Part shown: piece after piece, positions 62,581 to 64,000 of the stretch
Position numbering within the stretch: position 1 is the first letter of the stretch
How the letters are laid out: every line of letters starts with the position of its first letter
Made by a program: the position numbers and the translations under genes
The notes under the pieces: model-generated
Database searches by the model: none
Seen by the model: only the letters and a program-made list of their open reading frames with translations
What the model was told of the DNA's origin: nothing
Source of the DNA: Rhodopirellula sp.
GTDB lineage: Bacteria > Planctomycetota > Planctomycetia > Pirellulales > Thermoguttaceae
Direction: 5' to 3'
Assembly: GCA_012728855.1 (NCBI GenBank)
Contig: JAAYEH010000433.1
Coordinates: 1 to 64,000, forward strand
Length of the DNA stretch: 64,000 bases

Positions 62581-64000
62581 ATGGCAATCACACTTGACGA
62601 CTTCATCCGGTCCTTGACCGACTGCGGCCTCATGGATGTCAAAGAGGTCCAGTCACTTCTGGACGGGCTGCCATCGGAGCATCGGCCCCAAACCGCAGAG
62701 GATCTCGCAAGAGAGTTGTACAGCCTGGGCAAGCTCACCAAGTTTCAGGCCCAGGCGATCTACCAGAAGAAGACCCGAGGCCTGGTTGTCGGCAACTACG
62801 TGGTCCTGGACAAGCTCGGCAAGGGCGGGATGGGGGCGGTCTACAAGGCCCAGCACAAGCGGATGAAGCGGGTGGTTGCCTTGAAGATGCTCCCCTCATC
62901 GGCAACGAGGTCGCCCGAAGCAGTCCGGCGATTCCAGCGGGAAGTGGAGGCGGCGGCCAAGCTTTCCCACCCCAACATCGTCACGGCGCATGATGCCGAC
63001 GAAGCCAAGGGCGTTCATTTTCTGGTAATGGAGTACGTCGAAGGCCAGGATCTCCACGCCCTGGTCACAGCAACGGGGACGCTTCCGGTGGCCCGCGCCG
63101 TAGACTACGTCATACAGGCTGCCAAGGGCCTGGAATACGCGCATAGCCAGGGGGTCATCCACCGGGACATCAAGCCCCGCAACCTGCTTTTGGACAAGAA
63201 GGGGACGGTGAAGGTTCTCGACATGGGTTTGGCCCGGATCCAGGAGACCGCGGGCGAAGCCGACGCCACCGCCGACGACGGTCTGACCCAAAGCGGGCAG
63301 GTGATGGGGACGTTCGATTATATGCCCCCGGAACAAGCCCTCGATACGAAGACGGCCGATGTACGGGCCGACATCTACAGTTTGGGCTGCACACTCCACT
63401 ACCTGCTCATTGGACGGTCGCCGTTTGGCGGCGACACCGTAGGAAAGAAAATGCTCGCCCACCGGGAGCACCCCATTCCTTCCCTTCGAGAGCTTCGCAG
63501 CGACGTGCCGAAATCGTTGGATGACGTCTTTCAGAAGATGCTGGCCAAGCGGCCGGAAGATCGGCAACCGTCGATGAGCGCGGTTATCTCGGAACTGCAG
63601 GGCTGCAAGTTGCATGAAGGTTTGGGCCTTGCCTCCGCGGTGTCGCCGAGTTCCAGTCCTTACGCCGAAACCGTGTCCTACCGGCCGGAAAGCACCGAAC
63701 CGCCCGCCGAATCGCTGTCGCCCCTGGATGAGTTGTTTGCGAGCGAGCCCATCCAGATTACCGAACGGCTCGTTGCTCCTTCCCGCCGTTTTGGAAAACC
63801 ATGGAAGAACCGGCAGAGGATTGTGTTCGCAGCGATAGCGGGAGGCGCAGCATTCGTCGTATTGCTGTTGGGGATCATCCTCCAGATGCGGACCTCCAAG
63901 GAGACGCCTGCCGTGGCAATCGACAAGCCCGGCGCCACGGTCCAGGTATGGAACGATCCGGGCAAGGTGACGTTCGAAGCCAGGCCGGCGCCGGTAGGGA
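62581..64000 (+). CDS. Serine/threonine protein kinase (PknB-type), 3' end cut by window
   Basis: At least 473 residues of a planctomycete protein kinase. An N-terminal helical domain (about residues 1-80) precedes the kinase domain: G-loop LGKGGMGAVYKA, VAIK-equivalent VVALKML, catalytic loop VIHRDIKPRN, DMG in place of DFG (KVLDMGLAR), activation segment ending GTFDYMPPEQ, and DIYSLGCTLHYLL. A transmembrane helix follows at about residue 415 (FAAIAGGAAFVVLLLGIIL), so the remaining C-terminal part would be extracytoplasmic. The 3' end is beyond base 64000. DMG instead of DFG is frequent in planctomycete kinases and is compatible with activity. Confidence 0.9.
   Translation, partial: MAITLDDFIRSLTDCGLMDVKEVQSLLDGLPSEHRPQTAEDLARELYSLGKLTKFQAQAIYQKKTRGLVVGNYVVLDKLGKGGMGAVYKAQHKRMKRVVALKMLPSSATRSPEAVRRFQREVEAAAKLSHPNIVTAHDADEAKGVHFLVMEYVEGQDLHALVTATGTLPVARAVDYVIQAAKGLEYAHSQGVIHRDIKPRNLLLDKKGTVKVLDMGLARIQETAGEADATADDGLTQSGQVMGTFDYMPPEQALDTKTADVRADIYSLGCTLHYLLIGRSPFGGDTVGKKMLAHREHPIPSLRELRSDVPKSLDDVFQKMLAKRPEDRQPSMSAVISELQGCKLHEGLGLASAVSPSSSPYAETVSYRPESTEPPAESLSPLDELFASEPIQITERLVAPSRRFGKPWKNRQRIVFAAIAGGAAFVVLLLGIILQMRTSKETPAVAIDKPGATVQVWNDPGKVTFEARPAPVG

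Overview
The window reads as a high-GC chromosome fragment from a planctomycete, most likely a Pirellulales-type lineage and probably a metagenome-assembled contig. The clues are a DUF1559 remnant, an NPYESP-type membrane protein, an LExRxLLS-type N-terminus, a Pkn-type serine/threonine kinase with DMG for DFG, DUF4058 and MuiA-like proteins, and many secreted carbohydrate-active proteins with Tat-like leaders. Both window ends cut features: base 1 starts inside a perfect 128-bp palindrome and base 64000 lies inside the kinase gene.

Layout. 0-5.7 kb: transposase relics (two REP-associated tyrosine transposase [RAYT] pieces and one IS5-type piece) around a TPR lipoprotein, a small membrane protein, a DUF4058 protein and an MFS permease. 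5.7-9.8 kb: a same-strand trio of secreted TIM-barrel isomerase, sodium:solute symporter and M19 dipeptidase-like protein. 10.1-14.3 kb: a minus-strand exopolysaccharide set (Wzz/GumC-like protein, ExeA-type ATPase, BY-kinase-like protein that has lost its P-loop). 14.6-19.1 kb: a second isomerase, trpF, ahcY and a DUF1015 gene. 19.2-21.5 kb: two parS sites, parA, parB, tRNA-Pro(TGG) and a terminator, which suggests an origin-proximal location. 21.7-37.3 kb: mostly minus-strand catabolic and surface genes (Gfo/Idh/MocA oxidoreductase, a frameshifted putative glycosidase, a GH20-like protein, a MuiA-like protein, a GH127 enzyme, an M14 carboxypeptidase) plus a UPF0175/DUF3368 toxin-antitoxin pair whose toxin carries a nonsense codon. 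37.5-40.5 kb: a histidine kinase with a planctomycete surface-protein N-terminus, between two copies of a hairpin-bearing repeat. 41-50 kb: several broken genes (RAYT pieces, MFS fragment, enolase lacking its N-terminal third, DUF1559 tail, FG-GAP tail) among intact HEAT-WD40, sialidase, methyltransferase, BON and universal stress genes. 51-60.6 kb: a PQQ-propeller protein, MntP, an SDR/membrane pair, an OB-fold protein paired with a zinc ribbon, and a large LamG/beta-helix protein. 60.6-64 kb: pseudogenes (glycosidase tail, ModE-like HTH, OFA-family transporter with an internal deletion, RAYT piece) and the 5' part of a serine/threonine kinase.

Functionally, the intact genes suggest a heterotroph that hydrolyses complex glycans outside the cytoplasm, takes up the products and makes its own exopolysaccharide. 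The most striking non-coding theme is a dispersed set of imperfect palindromes together with five decayed RAYT transposase pieces. One palindrome family shares a GGGGACAGG/GGGGACTGG core with arm mismatches at the same positions. This resembles a planctomycete REP/RAYT system in decay. All functional calls come from reading the sequence; no database search was run.
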